From: an uncultured Oscillospiraceae bacterium
Lineage (GTDB): Bacteria; Bacillota; Clostridia; Oscillospirales; Ruminococcaceae
Direction: 5' to 3'
Assembly: GCA_934526065.1 (NCBI GenBank)
Contig: CAKSZX010000006.1
Coordinates: 62,001-126,000 of the forward strand
Length of the DNA stretch: 64,000 nt
Of the stretch, positions 34,224 through 42,303 are shown piece after piece. The notes beneath the pieces were generated by a model. The model searched no databases. It saw nothing but the letters and a program-made list of their open reading frames with translations, and was not told where the DNA came from. Numbering within the stretch: the first letter of the stretch is position 1; every line of letters starts with the position of its first letter. The translations under genes were made by a program, and so were the position numbers.

Positions 34224-36392
34224 ATGTCTGCCGTAAGTAAAAAAATAAAGAGTGTAAATCAAAAGTTCCCCGAAATTTATAAAATCTGTACATATATCTT
34301 CTCTTTTGCGTCGGGGTTTGGCTCTTTAAGAGCCGCCCCGTCAGATGTGCCTGTGACATTTTTTATCGTCACGCTTTTGTACTGCCAAAGAAGTTTGGAA
34401 AAACAGCTTTGTCTTTTGGCAGGGTTTATGGTTGGTTTTGTTTTAAATGCCGCCAATGCTTTTGAAAACTTTGGGTATTTAATAGCTGTTATATTACTTT
34501 TTGTTATAAAATATTACATTAAAAAAGAAAAAGCCGCCTTAATCATCTCCGCAGCGGCAATGACGGCTTATTCTCTGTTTACAAACCTTTTATACGCCCC
34601 ATGGCAATATAAAGCCCTGGCGATAGTAGGCGGTACGGTGCTTATATATTTTTCCGTTATGGCGGAATACGGTGCAGAAATCCTTAAAGGGAGAAAATTT
34701 TCTTCTTCGTTTTCCGAATATTTTTGCTGTGTTTGCTTTATGGCGGCCAGTGTTTTTCCGCTGTCGGGGCTTAACAGCGCATTTTTAATGCCCGGTGTTA
34801 TGTTATCAACGGCTTGTGCTTGGAAAAGCGCAGAAAGCGGAAATATGGCTTTTTCTCTTACAAGTTTGATTTTGTGTTTGGCTTTGACCGACGACATAGG
34901 TTTGTTTGCCCGGTATTTTGCTTGTTTTTTGATTATTTGGGCGGCAGGTTGTTTGGCGGCGGAAAAGGGTAAATTTCAACTGTTTGCCTCTGTTGCTTTG
35001 GCGGCTTTGATTTTAAACTTAATTTTTTTATCCGATTTTTTAAATTTTTCTCTTTTTCTTACCGTTGTCGGGGCAATCCTGATTTATCCTTTTATGCCGG
35101 CTATAAAACCGGCGGCCAATGTGCAAACCGGGAAGAATTTGAACATAAGCCGGCGGATTGAAAATATGGCCGATTCGATAGGTTATATTTCCGACTGTAT
35201 AATCGGCATCTATCGGGTACAGGAGAAAATCTTTTCTTATTCCGCCTCCGATAATGTGGCGGAAACAATTTGTCGAAAGTGCCCTAAAAACCACATATGC
35301 TGGTTTGAAAATTACGATTTTACATACGGCGAGTTTTTGAAAAAGGAAAAAGAACCCGGCGGGGATTTTTCTCGGGGCTTTTTGGCAAGATGCAGTAAAA
35401 CCGAAGAGATAAATCGGCGGTTTGAAAAGGAAAATCAACTGAGGAGGATAAAAAAATACGCCTCCGGCCGGCAAAGAGCAAATCGGCAAATGCTGCGGCA
35501 TACACTGGGGGAAATTTCATCTTCTGTGGCTGAACTGTCAGCCCAAATAGCCACACAAAGGCTTGCGGATATGGATCTTACCGCAAAATTGGATAATATG
35601 CTGAATGATATAGGTATATTGCACAGCTATTGCATTTGCGGTAAAGAGCCGGAAGAGGTGCAATTTACCGCCAAGGACAAGCCGACGAAAGAAGCAATAG
35701 CAATTATAAAGTCGAAAATCGAAAATATGTACGGGCGAAAATTTCAAAATCCACAGATAGACAAACGCCCGGAAGGCTACACGGCGGTGTTCACACCTGT
35801 GCCGAAATTGAAAGCCCGGTGGGCGGTAAGCGAAAGACCTTTGGGGCCGGTAAGCGGTGACGGCGGAACCGTTTTTATAAACGGCACAAAGCTGTATGCT
35901 ATTTTAAGCGACGGAATGGGTACCGGCAACCTTGCGGCAGGTGACAGCCAAACGGTGTTGTCCCTTTTGCAAAGGCTTATAACCGGGGGGATTGCACCGG
36001 ACAGGGCGTTGGATATGGCAAACATTACCTTTAATCTTCGCCGTGACGGAAGTTGCGCAACCGGAGACATAACCGTGATTAACCTTGAAACCGGGGATTG
36101 CAGGATGTACAAGTGCGGCGCAGTAAATACGGCGGTTATAAGGGGCGGCCGGGTTATAAATTACGGCGACGACAGCTTGCCGTTAGGAGGCAGCGGAAAA
36201 ATTAAACCCTACCGACGGCAAACTCTTTTAAAAAGAGGTGACACGGTGATAATGACCACCGACGGAATTAAAAATTTGCCCGGGGATATAGCGGAGTTTG
36301 CATCTGAAAGCCCGGACACAATTTCCGCACATGTGTGCGCCGCCGGAGAAAAGAATGACGATATAACCGCATTGGTGATAAAAATAAACTGA
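34224..36392 (+). CDS. spoIIE: Stage II sporulation protein E, serine phosphatase
   Basis: A 722-residue protein. About ten hydrophobic segments occupy residues 20-300, followed by a regulatory region with a cysteine cluster (CRKCPKNHICWF) and a C-terminal PP2C phosphatase (about 520-722). The first phosphatase motif is LSDGMGTGNLA (D563), and TTDGI gives a later metal aspartate. SpoIIE dephosphorylates SpoIIAA to release sigma-F in the forespore and helps place the polar septum. It is somewhat shorter than the B. subtilis protein (827). ATG 34224 follows AAAGGG. An upstream in-frame ATG at 34110 overlaps the gltX terminator. This marks the organism as a spore former or a close relative. Confidence 0.92.
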   Translation: MSAVSKKIKSVNQKFPEIYKICTYIFSFASGFGSLRAAPSDVPVTFFIVTLLYCQRSLEKQLCLLAGFMVGFVLNAANAFENFGYLIAVILLFVIKYYIKKEKAALIISAAAMTAYSLFTNLLYAPWQYKALAIVGGTVLIYFSVMAEYGAEILKGRKFSSSFSEYFCCVCFMAASVFPLSGLNSAFLMPGVMLSTACAWKSAESGNMAFSLTSLILCLALTDDIGLFARYFACFLIIWAAGCLAAEKGKFQLFASVALAALILNLIFLSDFLNFSLFLTVVGAILIYPFMPAIKPAANVQTGKNLNISRRIENMADSIGYISDCIIGIYRVQEKIFSYSASDNVAETICRKCPKNHICWFENYDFTYGEFLKKEKEPGGDFSRGFLARCSKTEEINRRFEKENQLRRIKKYASGRQRANRQMLRHTLGEISSSVAELSAQIATQRLADMDLTAKLDNMLNDIGILHSYCICGKEPEEVQFTAKDKPTKEAIAIIKSKIENMYGRKFQNPQIDKRPEGYTAVFTPVPKLKARWAVSERPLGPVSGDGGTVFINGTKLYAILSDGMGTGNLAAGDSQTVLSLLQRLITGGIAPDRALDMANITFNLRRDGSCATGDITVINLETGDCRMYKCGAVNTAVIRGGRVINYGDDSLPLGGSGKIKPYRRQTLLKRGDTVIMTTDGIKNLPGDIAEFASESPDTISAHVCAAGEKNDDITALVIKIN

Positions 36393-36535
36393 TAATCAAA
36401 AATCTGTATGTTGCCGCGGTGTAAGTTAAATTGACAAATAATCCCCAAGGGGCTATAATTGCCGTGGATAGAGGGTTTGGGAAAATAAGATTGTATGACC
36501 GGTTATTCTTAAATCAGAGAACAAGAGGCTTAAAA

Positions 36536-36786
36536 ATGTCATCAAGTAGGGATTATTAATATATTATCGTGGTAAAATCGTCGGCGGTATTTACGATAAC
36601 AGGCTCCTTGTAAAGCCGGTGAAATCGGCAGTTTCTTATATGCCACGGCCTGTTTACCGGTTGCCTTACGAGGGAGCAAAGGAAATGATTTTTGTCAATG
36701 ATGTGGAGGATAAAGAATTTTTGACAGGGCTTTTTAATGCAATGTACGATGAATTGCCCCCGCCGAAATCAAAAAAGAAAAAATAA
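36536..36786 (+). pseudogene. TfoX/Sxy N-terminal-domain-like gene with internal deletion and frameshift
   Basis: After AGAGG, ATG 36536 encodes MSSSRDY and then a stop (TAA 36557). In a different frame, from 36550 to the stop at 36784, coding continues as YYRGKIVGGIYDNRLLVKP, then LPYEGAKEMIF and DKEFLTGLFNAMYDELPPP, ending KSKKKK. I recall intact clostridial TfoX-like proteins (about 105 residues) that begin MxSSxEYLDF and have about 25 residues before YYRGKIVGG. That piece is missing here, and the join is out of frame. The gene therefore appears inactivated by an internal deletion while both ends remain well preserved, implying a recent event. Confidence 0.7.
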
Positions 36787-36866
36787 AATTTGCAACTGTA
36801 CAAAGTGCGGATATGTGGTATAATATCAGTTAGCTAAGGCTAATTTAAAACAAAAGGTCTGATATT

Positions 36867-37487
36867 ATGTTAAAATACGGTATTTACGCTAAGGCGGTGG
36901 AGCTGTTGTGCTTTAAGTCCGCCTTGAAAAAACTGTCGGTTCTACACCCGGAAATTGATATAAAAGAATATAAGAAAAAGGTTAAACAGGAGTATAAAGC
37001 CATGCTTTTGCGCACCCCGGATATAGGTGGCAGTTCCTTGGAAATGAACTTATACATAGCGGCTTTTGTGTTCTCTTTACACAAGGCCCATTCGGAGAAA
37101 ATCACCCCGGAGGTTGTGGACGAAATGGTTACGGCGGTATTTGAGTCGCCGTTTATGATAAAAGCTCACAAAAACAAAAAATGCACCCTGTTTACCGACA
37201 AAGTACAGGACAAAAAGGTTAAGGAGAGCATAGCAAGCCAAAATTCGCCATATGAACTTGACTGGAAGTTTAAATACGAAAAAGGCAAGGACGAATTTTA
37301 CAATACCTATACCGAATGCGGAATTTGCAAATTGGGAACAAGGGAAAACTGCTTTGAATTTGTATCCTGCCTGTGTAATATGGACGAGAGAAACTACCGC
37401 AACGAGGGCGGCAAGTTACACCGCACAAAAACACTGGCACAGGGGGATGATTGCTGCAATTTCCATGTTACAAAAATAATAAAATAG
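36867..37487 (+). CDS. L-2-amino-thiazoline-4-carboxylic acid hydrolase family protein (copy 1)
   Basis: A 206-residue protein resembling the ATC-hydrolase family (PF14196). Its helical N-terminal half precedes a cysteine-rich C-terminal half (ECGICKLG, FVSCLCNMDE) and the family end motif HRTKTLAQGDDCCNFHV. The founding enzyme opens the thiazoline ring of ATC on the way to cysteine, but most clostridial members are of unknown activity. ATG 36867 lies behind AAAAGGTC. A paralogue starts 23 bases after its stop, so the pair is probably co-transcribed. Confidence 0.72.
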   Translation: MLKYGIYAKAVELLCFKSALKKLSVLHPEIDIKEYKKKVKQEYKAMLLRTPDIGGSSLEMNLYIAAFVFSLHKAHSEKITPEVVDEMVTAVFESPFMIKAHKNKKCTLFTDKVQDKKVKESIASQNSPYELDWKFKYEKGKDEFYNTYTECGICKLGTRENCFEFVSCLCNMDERNYRNEGGKLHRTKTLAQGDDCCNFHVTKIIK

Positions 37488-37510
37488 CTATATTTCAAGG
37501 GGATTTGATT

Positions 37511-38095
37511 ATGGAGATAAAACAACAAAATCAGATAAAAGATTTTTTAACCCGTGAATATGGCCGGGGAAAGGCTGTCGATTTATTTGCTTGTCAGGAG
37601 AGCGAGCTAAACAAGGCTATTGAAAATACCTGTGATAAAACCAAAAATCAGATGAAAACTCTTACAAATACCGTTTTGCCGAGAGTTGCTTTGTACAAGG
37701 CTTTACAAGAAAAAGGTTTTACGCAGGAGCAGGCTTACGAATGTTTGCGAAAATATATGATTGGCGTTGTGGGGGCTAAAAAACATGGGTCAACCGCAAG
37801 AATGGAAATCGTACCGGGATTTTATTTCCTGTACAGCAATATCTTTCTTAAAATTATGCAAATTACAGACTTACAGCAAAGCCGACAGGCAAAGGGCAAA
37901 GATTATTTTGATGTGACGATTACAAAATGCCTTTGGCATACCGCATGCGTTGAAAACGGCTGCGGAGAATTGTGCCGTCTTTTCTGCGATGTAGATGATA
38001 TTACATACGGCGGACTTAAAAAGATGGGGTTTACTCGTACAAAAACTTTGGGTTATGGCGGCGATTGCTGTGATTTTCACTTTTTTAAAAAATAA
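37511..38095 (+). CDS. L-2-amino-thiazoline-4-carboxylic acid hydrolase family protein (copy 2)
   Basis: A 194-residue paralogue of the preceding gene. It shares the C-terminal pattern of a cysteine-rich stretch (TACVENGCGELCRLFCDVDD) and TRTKTLGYGGDCCDFHF. The N-terminal halves are only loosely alike. ATG 37511 follows GGGGATTT. An in-frame ATG at 37451 lies inside the upstream gene and lacks a ribosome site. The substrate is uncertain; the conserved cysteines and GDCC-x-FH end are likely to form the active site, which is inference. Confidence 0.7.
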   Translation: MEIKQQNQIKDFLTREYGRGKAVDLFACQESELNKAIENTCDKTKNQMKTLTNTVLPRVALYKALQEKGFTQEQAYECLRKYMIGVVGAKKHGSTARMEIVPGFYFLYSNIFLKIMQITDLQQSRQAKGKDYFDVTITKCLWHTACVENGCGELCRLFCDVDDITYGGLKKMGFTRTKTLGYGGDCCDFHFFKK

Positions 38096-38142
38096 TAGGC
38101 AATTTAAAATAACTTTGAAAAAATTATATGGGAGAAATAAAA

Positions 38143-38331
38143 ATGAGCAGTAAAAAAAGATTTGAAGAAATATATTCCGAGGGCGGTTTCAGCGGCGTTG
38201 TGAAAATTTTGGTTGACAAAGAAACCGGCGTAAATTACCTTTTTAAAGCCAGCGGTTATGCCGGCGGTTTGACGCCGTTACTTGACAGAGAAGGCAAACC
38301 TGTTGTTTCGCCTGTTTTGCAGGAAGAATAA
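38143..38331 (+). CDS. DUF6440 family small protein
   Basis: A 62-residue protein with the recognisable DUF6440 pattern: RFEEIYSEGGFSG, then ILVDKETGVNYLF and GGLTPLLDREGKPVV. No function is known for the family. ATG 38143 follows GGGAG, and a further in-frame ATG at 38128 is possible. It lies 47 bases after the second ATC-hydrolase-like gene and may be the last gene of that operon before the long repeat region. Confidence 0.8.
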   Translation: MSSKKRFEEIYSEGGFSGVVKILVDKETGVNYLFKASGYAGGLTPLLDREGKPVVSPVLQEE

Positions 38332-38452
38332 AATAATATGAAAATTAAGCCGTAGGTGGGGGTATTTACCGCCTATACAAGCGCAGATTTGCACTGTTCG
38401 GTAGCTATAACAAGCCTACTGAAAGTGAATATCGTATATAAACAAAATGTTT

Positions 38453-38502
38453 CCAATCTCTCAGTCAGCTAACGCTGACAGCTCTCTTTACCAAAGAGAG
38501 CC
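38453..38502. repeat. Type-C repeat, copy 1
   Basis: CAATCTCTCAGTCAGC-TAAC-GCTGAC, then CTCTCTTTACCAAAGAGAG: two adjacent hairpins. It recurs at 39155, 39718, 42254 and 59134. Confidence 0.85.
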
Positions 38503-38596
38503 TTGTTATTCGTTTGGTTTAAAATGCTGATTTACAACTGAACAAGCGTATCAAAAAGAGCCTGTTTTATTGAAATTGTAGATTTATAGATTTTTA

Positions 38597-38650
38597 ATCA
38601 ACCCTCCCGTCGGCTAAAGCCGACACCCTCCCTTATACAAGGAGGGCAAG
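38597..38650. repeat. Type-D repeat, copy 1
   Basis: CAACCCTCCCGTCGGC-TAAA-GCCGAC, then CCCTCC...GGAGGG: nested hairpins. It recurs at 39297. Confidence 0.8.
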
Positions 38651-38710
38651 TTTTGCGGTTTGTTTAAACTGTGTCTTTATAGCGGAAAATTGTTTTAAAC
38701 AATCTTCAAT

Positions 38711-38867
38711 AAGGCGACTGATGGTCGCCCCTACGGTGTATCCGTGATTTATTTTTGTCGGTCACAAGTAAATGTATTTGTAAATTGGCATCGTAGGGGC
38801 GTTCATTGAACGCCTATGCAAATCGTAGGTTTGCACATAAACAACCTGTTTACATCAAATTTCGGCT
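38711..38867. repeat. BIME-like pair 1 (type-B plus type-A REP)
   Basis: Type B (38711-38735) is AAGGCGAC..GTCGCCCCTACG, i.e. a REP in reverse with head GTAG on the minus strand. Type A (from 38792) is CGTAGGGGCGTTCATTGAAC-GCC with head GTAG on the plus strand, plus a TGCAAA..TTTGCA-type flank. The heads point at each other across about 57 bases. Confidence 0.85.
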
Positions 38868-38900
38868 GTAAATAAATATTCTCAATCTTCACATCAGCCT

Positions 38901-38952
38901 TGGCTCCACTGTGCAAGGGGAGCTGGCGGCGTCAGCCGTCTGAGGGGTTGTC
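38901..38952. repeat. Additional repeat-like hairpin element
   Basis: CTTGGCTCCACTGTGCAAGG, then GGAGCTGGCGGCGTCAGCCG and TCTGAGGGG: GGCTCC/GGAGCT-type and GGCGG..CCGTC pairings resemble a diverged member of the type C/D group. It is seen once. Confidence 0.5.
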
Positions 38953-39011
38953 AAACAACCTGTTTACATCAAATTTCGGCTACAAATAAACACACCCAAA
39001 AGTCTGTAATA

Positions 39012-39102
39012 CAGCCTCCCTTGTACCCATAGGGCATAACATGTAAAGGGAGGTAGTTTTTCGTTAGAAAAACCGGAGGGATTGACCTTGATAAAACAAC
39101 CA
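39012..39102. repeat. Type-E repeat, copy 1
   Basis: ACAGCCTCCCTTGTACCC...AAAGGGAGGTAG, then GTTTTTC..GAAAAAC and CGGAGGGATTGACCTTG. It recurs at 39593 and 42123. Confidence 0.8.
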
Positions 39103-39154
39103 GATTTTCAACCGAACTTGTAACCGAATATCGTATATAAACAAAATATTCATC

Positions 39155-39202
39155 AATCTCTCAGTCAGCTACCGCTGACAGCTCTCTTTACCAAAGAGAG
39201 CC
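39155..39202. repeat. Type-C repeat, copy 2
   Basis: Identical to copy 1 except ACCGCTGAC in place of AACGCTGAC at the loop. Confidence 0.85.
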
Positions 39203-39296
39203 TTGCTATTCGCTCGGTTTAAAATGCTGATTTCAACCGAATAAGCGTATCAAAGAGAGACTGTTTTATTGAAATTATAGATTTATAGATTTCTAA

Positions 39297-39350
39297 TCAA
39301 CCCTCCCGCCGGCTAACGCCGACACCCTCCCTTGCACAGGGAGGGCAAGT
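39297..39350. repeat. Type-D repeat, copy 2
   Basis: CAACCCTCCCGCCGGC-TAAC-GCCGAC, then CCCTCCC...GGGAGGG; nearly identical to 38597. Confidence 0.8.
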
Positions 39351-39409
39351 TTGCGGTTTGTTTGAGTTGCTGATTTATAGTGGAAAAACAGTTTAAATAG
39401 TTTGAAAAG

Positions 39410-39566
39410 AGGCGACCAATGGTCGCCCCTACGGTGTATCCGTGATTTATTTTTGTCGGTCACAAGTAAATGTATTTGTAAATTGGCATCGTAGGGGCGT
39501 TCATTGAACGCCTATGCAAACCGCAGGTTTGCACATAAACAACCTGTTTACATCAAATTTCGGCTA
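39410..39566. repeat. BIME-like pair 2 (type-B plus type-A REP)
   Basis: Type B is at 39410-39433 (GGCGACCAATGGTCGCC-CCTACG, with compensatory change against pair 1), and type A is from 39490. Same spacing and flanks as pair 1. Confidence 0.85.
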
Positions 39567-39592
39567 CAAATAACAATCCCAAAAATCCACAA

Positions 39593-39666
39593 CACAGCCG
39601 CCCTTTGGTAAAGGGAGGTGGTTTTTCGCAAGAAAAACCGGAGGGATTGACCTTGATAAAACAACC
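39593..39666. repeat. Type-E repeat, copy 2
   Basis: CGCCCTTTGGTAAAGGGAGG, then GGTTTTTCGCAAGAAAAACC and GGAGGGATTGACCTTG; a shorter head than copy 1. Confidence 0.8.
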
Positions 39667-39717
39667 TTATTTTCAACCGAACTCACAGCCGAATACAAGA
39701 TGTGAACAAAATGTTTT

Positions 39718-39767
39718 TCAATCTCTCAGTCAGCTAACGCTGACAGCTCTCTTTACCAAAGAGAGCC
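39718..39767. repeat. Type-C repeat, copy 3
   Basis: Same double hairpin as 38453; it marks the start of a third, incomplete unit of the mosaic. Confidence 0.85.
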
Positions 39768-40046
39768 GAAGTTGTGTTTTATTGAGAATTTTGGTTTACA
39801 GCGGAAATTTTTATTAAACAATTTACAAAGCACCAATCCTGTCGGTAAACGCCGGCGCAAACTGATTTTAATTTATCACTATCGGCTGCGGAACAATAAA
39901 TTTAAAGGTTGATAATATCTTGTTTTCCGCAATAGGGAAATGTCATGCCGACGGCGTGACAAAATGGGTAATATTAAAAATCGGTAATGAATAATATCCG
40001 TTATCAAAAACCATTTAGATTAAGATAAAACAAGGTTCTTTGCAAA

Positions 40047-40074
40047 ATAAAAGGGCGGCAAATGCCGCCCTTTA
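40047..40074 (-). terminator. Terminator after the flavodoxin gene
   Basis: AAAGGGCGGCA and TGCCGCCCTTT form the stem around AA; T-run on the minus strand (TTTTATTTTGC). Confidence 0.88.
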
Positions 40075-40085
40075 AATTTTTAATT

Positions 40086-40583
40086 TTACTTGTTGCCGAA
40101 GTATTCAACGGCTTTTTTAGCAAATTTTTCACCCAAAGCTTCCAAAACATCTGCTTTGTCTTCAACTTTTGCGTTCTTAACAAAGGCATTTGCGCCGATA
40201 TGTGTAAGCGGCGTACCGTGTGTGCAACCGCCGGAATAAACCGTCATACCTTTTGCAAGCATAATGCTGTTAAGGTTCTGCAAAACAATCTCCGTGCCGC
40301 CGTGTGAGAAGTTGCCGGTTGAGAAAGCGCAACCCAATTTGTCGCTAATATTTATGCCGCCCACTTCAAGGAATTTAACCATCTGCCATGAGGCCTCTGC
40401 AAGATATGTAGGTGCACCGATTGCAACGCCCACAACATCGTCAAAATCTTCTTGCTTTGCATCGTCGATGGAAATCATCTTAACTTCTTCAATGCCCTGA
40501 ACCTTTTCCATACCGGCCTTTACAAATTCACCGGCTTTAAGGGTATTGCCTGTTTCTGAATGATAAAGTACAGCAAGTTTCAT
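40086..40583 (-). CDS. Flavodoxin family protein
   Basis: A 165-residue flavodoxin-like protein. The FMN phosphate loop is YHSETGNTLKAGE at the very N-terminus, and further flavin loops appear as GAPTYLAEAS and STGNFSHGGTE. It would carry electrons as a low-potential one- or two-electron shuttle, or act as an NAD(P)H:quinone or FMN reductase of the WrbA/flavodoxin fold. ATG 40583 follows AAGGAGA on the minus strand. It is isolated between the repeat mosaic and a divergent MFS gene, with no redox partner nearby. Confidence 0.88.
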   Translation of the reverse strand: MKLAVLYHSETGNTLKAGEFVKAGMEKVQGIEEVKMISIDDAKQEDFDDVVGVAIGAPTYLAEASWQMVKFLEVGGINISDKLGCAFSTGNFSHGGTEIVLQNLNSIMLAKGMTVYSGGCTHGTPLTHIGANAFVKNAKVEDKADVLEALGEKFAKKAVEYFGNK

Positions 40584-40761
40584 AATAATTATCTCCTTTA
40601 TGTTTGTATTTGTGATTATATTGTAGCAACAATATGTGTTTATTTCAAGTAGCCAAAAACTTTTTTAGTAATAAAATCGGCTCAAATATTCAACAATAAA
40701 CAGTTTAAAATGGGAATTTTTTCAAAAAAGTTTATAAATTTAAAAATTATTTGTTTTTTTG

Positions 40762-40791
40762 TTGAAAAATATACTATTGATATATTATAAT
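40762..40791 (+). promoter_or_regulatory. Probable promoter of the MFS gene
   Basis: TTGAAA (40762-40767), 18 bases, TATAAT (40786-40791), leading to ATG 40824 after CAGGAG. Confidence 0.72.
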
Positions 40792-40823
40792 ACTATACAG
40801 CATTTATTTACAGGAGATTAAAA

Positions 40824-42047
40824 ATGAACAAAAAATCAAATCTGCAATATGTGTTTGTGGTTGTGGCGTTGCTGGCTTTGCAGGGCGGCTTTATAGGTAT
40901 GCTTGTCAACTGCACCGGTATTTTACTTTCCGCCGTTATGGCGGATATGGGCTTTACCGCCGGCAAAATTTCACTTTACTACACCGTCAGGGCTTTGGCA
41001 CAGGCGGCAACGGTAGGTTTTACCGCAAAGTGCTTCTTTGAAAAAAATCAAAAACTTACAATATCCGTTATGGGAGTTTTAAGCGGACTTTCTTTTATAC
41101 TTATGTATTTTTACAACGATCTTTGGCAATGGTATATTTCCGGCGCTTTAAACGGCGTAGGCATGAGCTGTGTTCTTGTTGTTATCCCGGTTGTAATAAA
41201 TAACTGGTTCAAAAAGAAAAACGGCCTTATTATAGGTATTTCAATGGCGGCCTCCGGTTTGTTTGCAACGGTTTTCGGCCCGGTTCTCTCAAAATGGATT
41301 TTGGCCTACGGTTGGCGCAAAGCTGCAGTTATATTAGGCGTTACAGGTGCTGTTGTGGTAATTGTACCTACAATACTTTTCCTAAATCTCACACCGGAAA
41401 AATTGGGCTTAAAGCCATACGGCTATGAAGAAGACACCGGTGACCGGGTGAAAAAAGCACGTGGTAAAAGTTACAATATGCCGGGCTTTATATTCCCTCT
41501 CTGCCTTGTAAGCATAATAGCCGGTTCAATGCTCACCCAGTTTATGAACCAGATACCGACATTTGCCGCCTCGATAGGATATTCTCTTACCGTTGGCGCT
41601 ATGATTAACAGCTGCTCTATGATAGGCAATGTAGGCGGCAAGCTTGCTATGGGCGCTTTAAGCGATAAGATAGGTATTTTTAAAGCACTTTATCTTGCGT
41701 TGAGTATAGTGTTTGTATCCATGGTGTTGTTTATCGTGGGTCAAGGCTCAATCAATGTACTTTATGCCGCATCTCTGTGCTACGGCATGTGCTATTCTTT
41801 GGGCACAACGGCGCCGTCCTTGGTTTTCTACTATGTTTACGGCGAGGGCTACAAGTCAAAACTCAGCAAATTCCAATCTGTAAACGCCGTAGTTTTGGCC
41901 TTTGCAAGTTCGATTTTCGGCTTTATTTATGACTTTGCAGGCAGTTATACACCTGACTTTGTATTCGGCGGCACGATGGCCGTGCTTTCAATTATCGGCT
42001 TTGTTATTTTGAGAAAGAATGTTGACAAGATAAAAGCCCAACAATAA
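40824..42047 (+). CDS. Major facilitator superfamily transporter
   Basis: A 407-residue, 12-segment carrier. The central cytoplasmic loop sits near residue 200 (YEEDTGDRVKKARGKS). A conserved second-half loop has GKLAMGALSDKIGIF, corresponding to the MFS G-x-x-x-D-(K/R) motif. The overall form resembles oxalate/formate-antiporter-like (OFA) or monocarboxylate-type carriers, so an organic acid is plausible but not proven. It is flanked by its own promoter and a terminator at 42060. Confidence 0.85.
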   Translation: MNKKSNLQYVFVVVALLALQGGFIGMLVNCTGILLSAVMADMGFTAGKISLYYTVRALAQAATVGFTAKCFFEKNQKLTISVMGVLSGLSFILMYFYNDLWQWYISGALNGVGMSCVLVVIPVVINNWFKKKNGLIIGISMAASGLFATVFGPVLSKWILAYGWRKAAVILGVTGAVVVIVPTILFLNLTPEKLGLKPYGYEEDTGDRVKKARGKSYNMPGFIFPLCLVSIIAGSMLTQFMNQIPTFAASIGYSLTVGAMINSCSMIGNVGGKLAMGALSDKIGIFKALYLALSIVFVSMVLFIVGQGSINVLYAASLCYGMCYSLGTTAPSLVFYYVYGEGYKSKLSKFQSVNAVVLAFASSIFGFIYDFAGSYTPDFVFGGTMAVLSIIGFVILRKNVDKIKAQQ

Positions 42048-42059
42048 GAATATAATCAG

Positions 42060-42087
42060 AAAGGCTCGTGATCGAGCCTTTTGTTTT
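42060..42087 (+). terminator. Terminator after the MFS gene
   Basis: AAAGGCTCG and CGAGCCTTT pair around TGAT, then TGTTTT. Confidence 0.82.
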
Positions 42088-42122
42088 ATCGTTATAAAAA
42101 AATTGCTTTCAAAAGTCCGCAA

Positions 42123-42206
42123 CATTGCCGCCCTTGTACCCACGTGGCATGACATGTAAAGGGAGGTGGTTTTTCGCAAGAAAAACCGGAGGGATTGACC
42201 TTGGTA
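42123..42206. repeat. Type-E repeat, copy 3
   Basis: CATTGCCGCCCTTGTACCC...AAAGGGAGGTGG, GTTTTTCGCAAGAAAAAC, CGGAGGGATTGACCTTGG. It is followed by type C at 42254, as in the mosaic at 39 kb. Confidence 0.82.
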
Positions 42207-42253
42207 TGATAAACTGATTTACAACCGAATATCGGATATAAACAAAATGCTTT

Positions 42254-42303
42254 CCAATCTCTCAGTCAGCTAACGCTGACAGCTCTCTTTACCAAAGAGA
42301 GCC
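42254..42303. repeat. Type-C repeat, copy 4
   Basis: Same double hairpin; its last arm (ACCAAAGAGAGCC) is the seed of the 45-base tandem repeat that follows. Confidence 0.85.

Larger units (their letters stand above)
38430..39570. repeat. Long direct duplication (two copies of about 440 bases)
   Basis: Copy 1 (about 38430-38870) and copy 2 (about 39130-39570) share the order C-D-B-A and also the unique sequence between modules, e.g. GGTTTAAAATGCTGATTT and TAGATTTATAGATTT. Differences are scattered point changes, so the copies have begun to diverge. Confidence 0.8.
38332..40046. other. Gene-free repeat mosaic of about 1.7 kb
   Basis: No credible gene is present. The space is built from at least five families of short palindromic modules, named here A to E, arranged C-D-B-A-E and then repeated as C-D-B-A-E-C. 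Two long stretches, about 38430-38870 and 39130-39570, are nearly identical and spaced about 700 bases apart. Module positions are listed separately. Small open frames here are by-products of repeats. Confidence 0.85.

Noticed and set aside
38430..39767. Possible CRISPR array
   Set aside because: Repeats are of several kinds, spaced irregularly, and conserved between copies in the spacers as well; no cas genes.
39605..39817. 70-residue open frame in the repeat mosaic
   Set aside because: It spans type-E and type-C elements that occur elsewhere with different frames, so it is not a gene.
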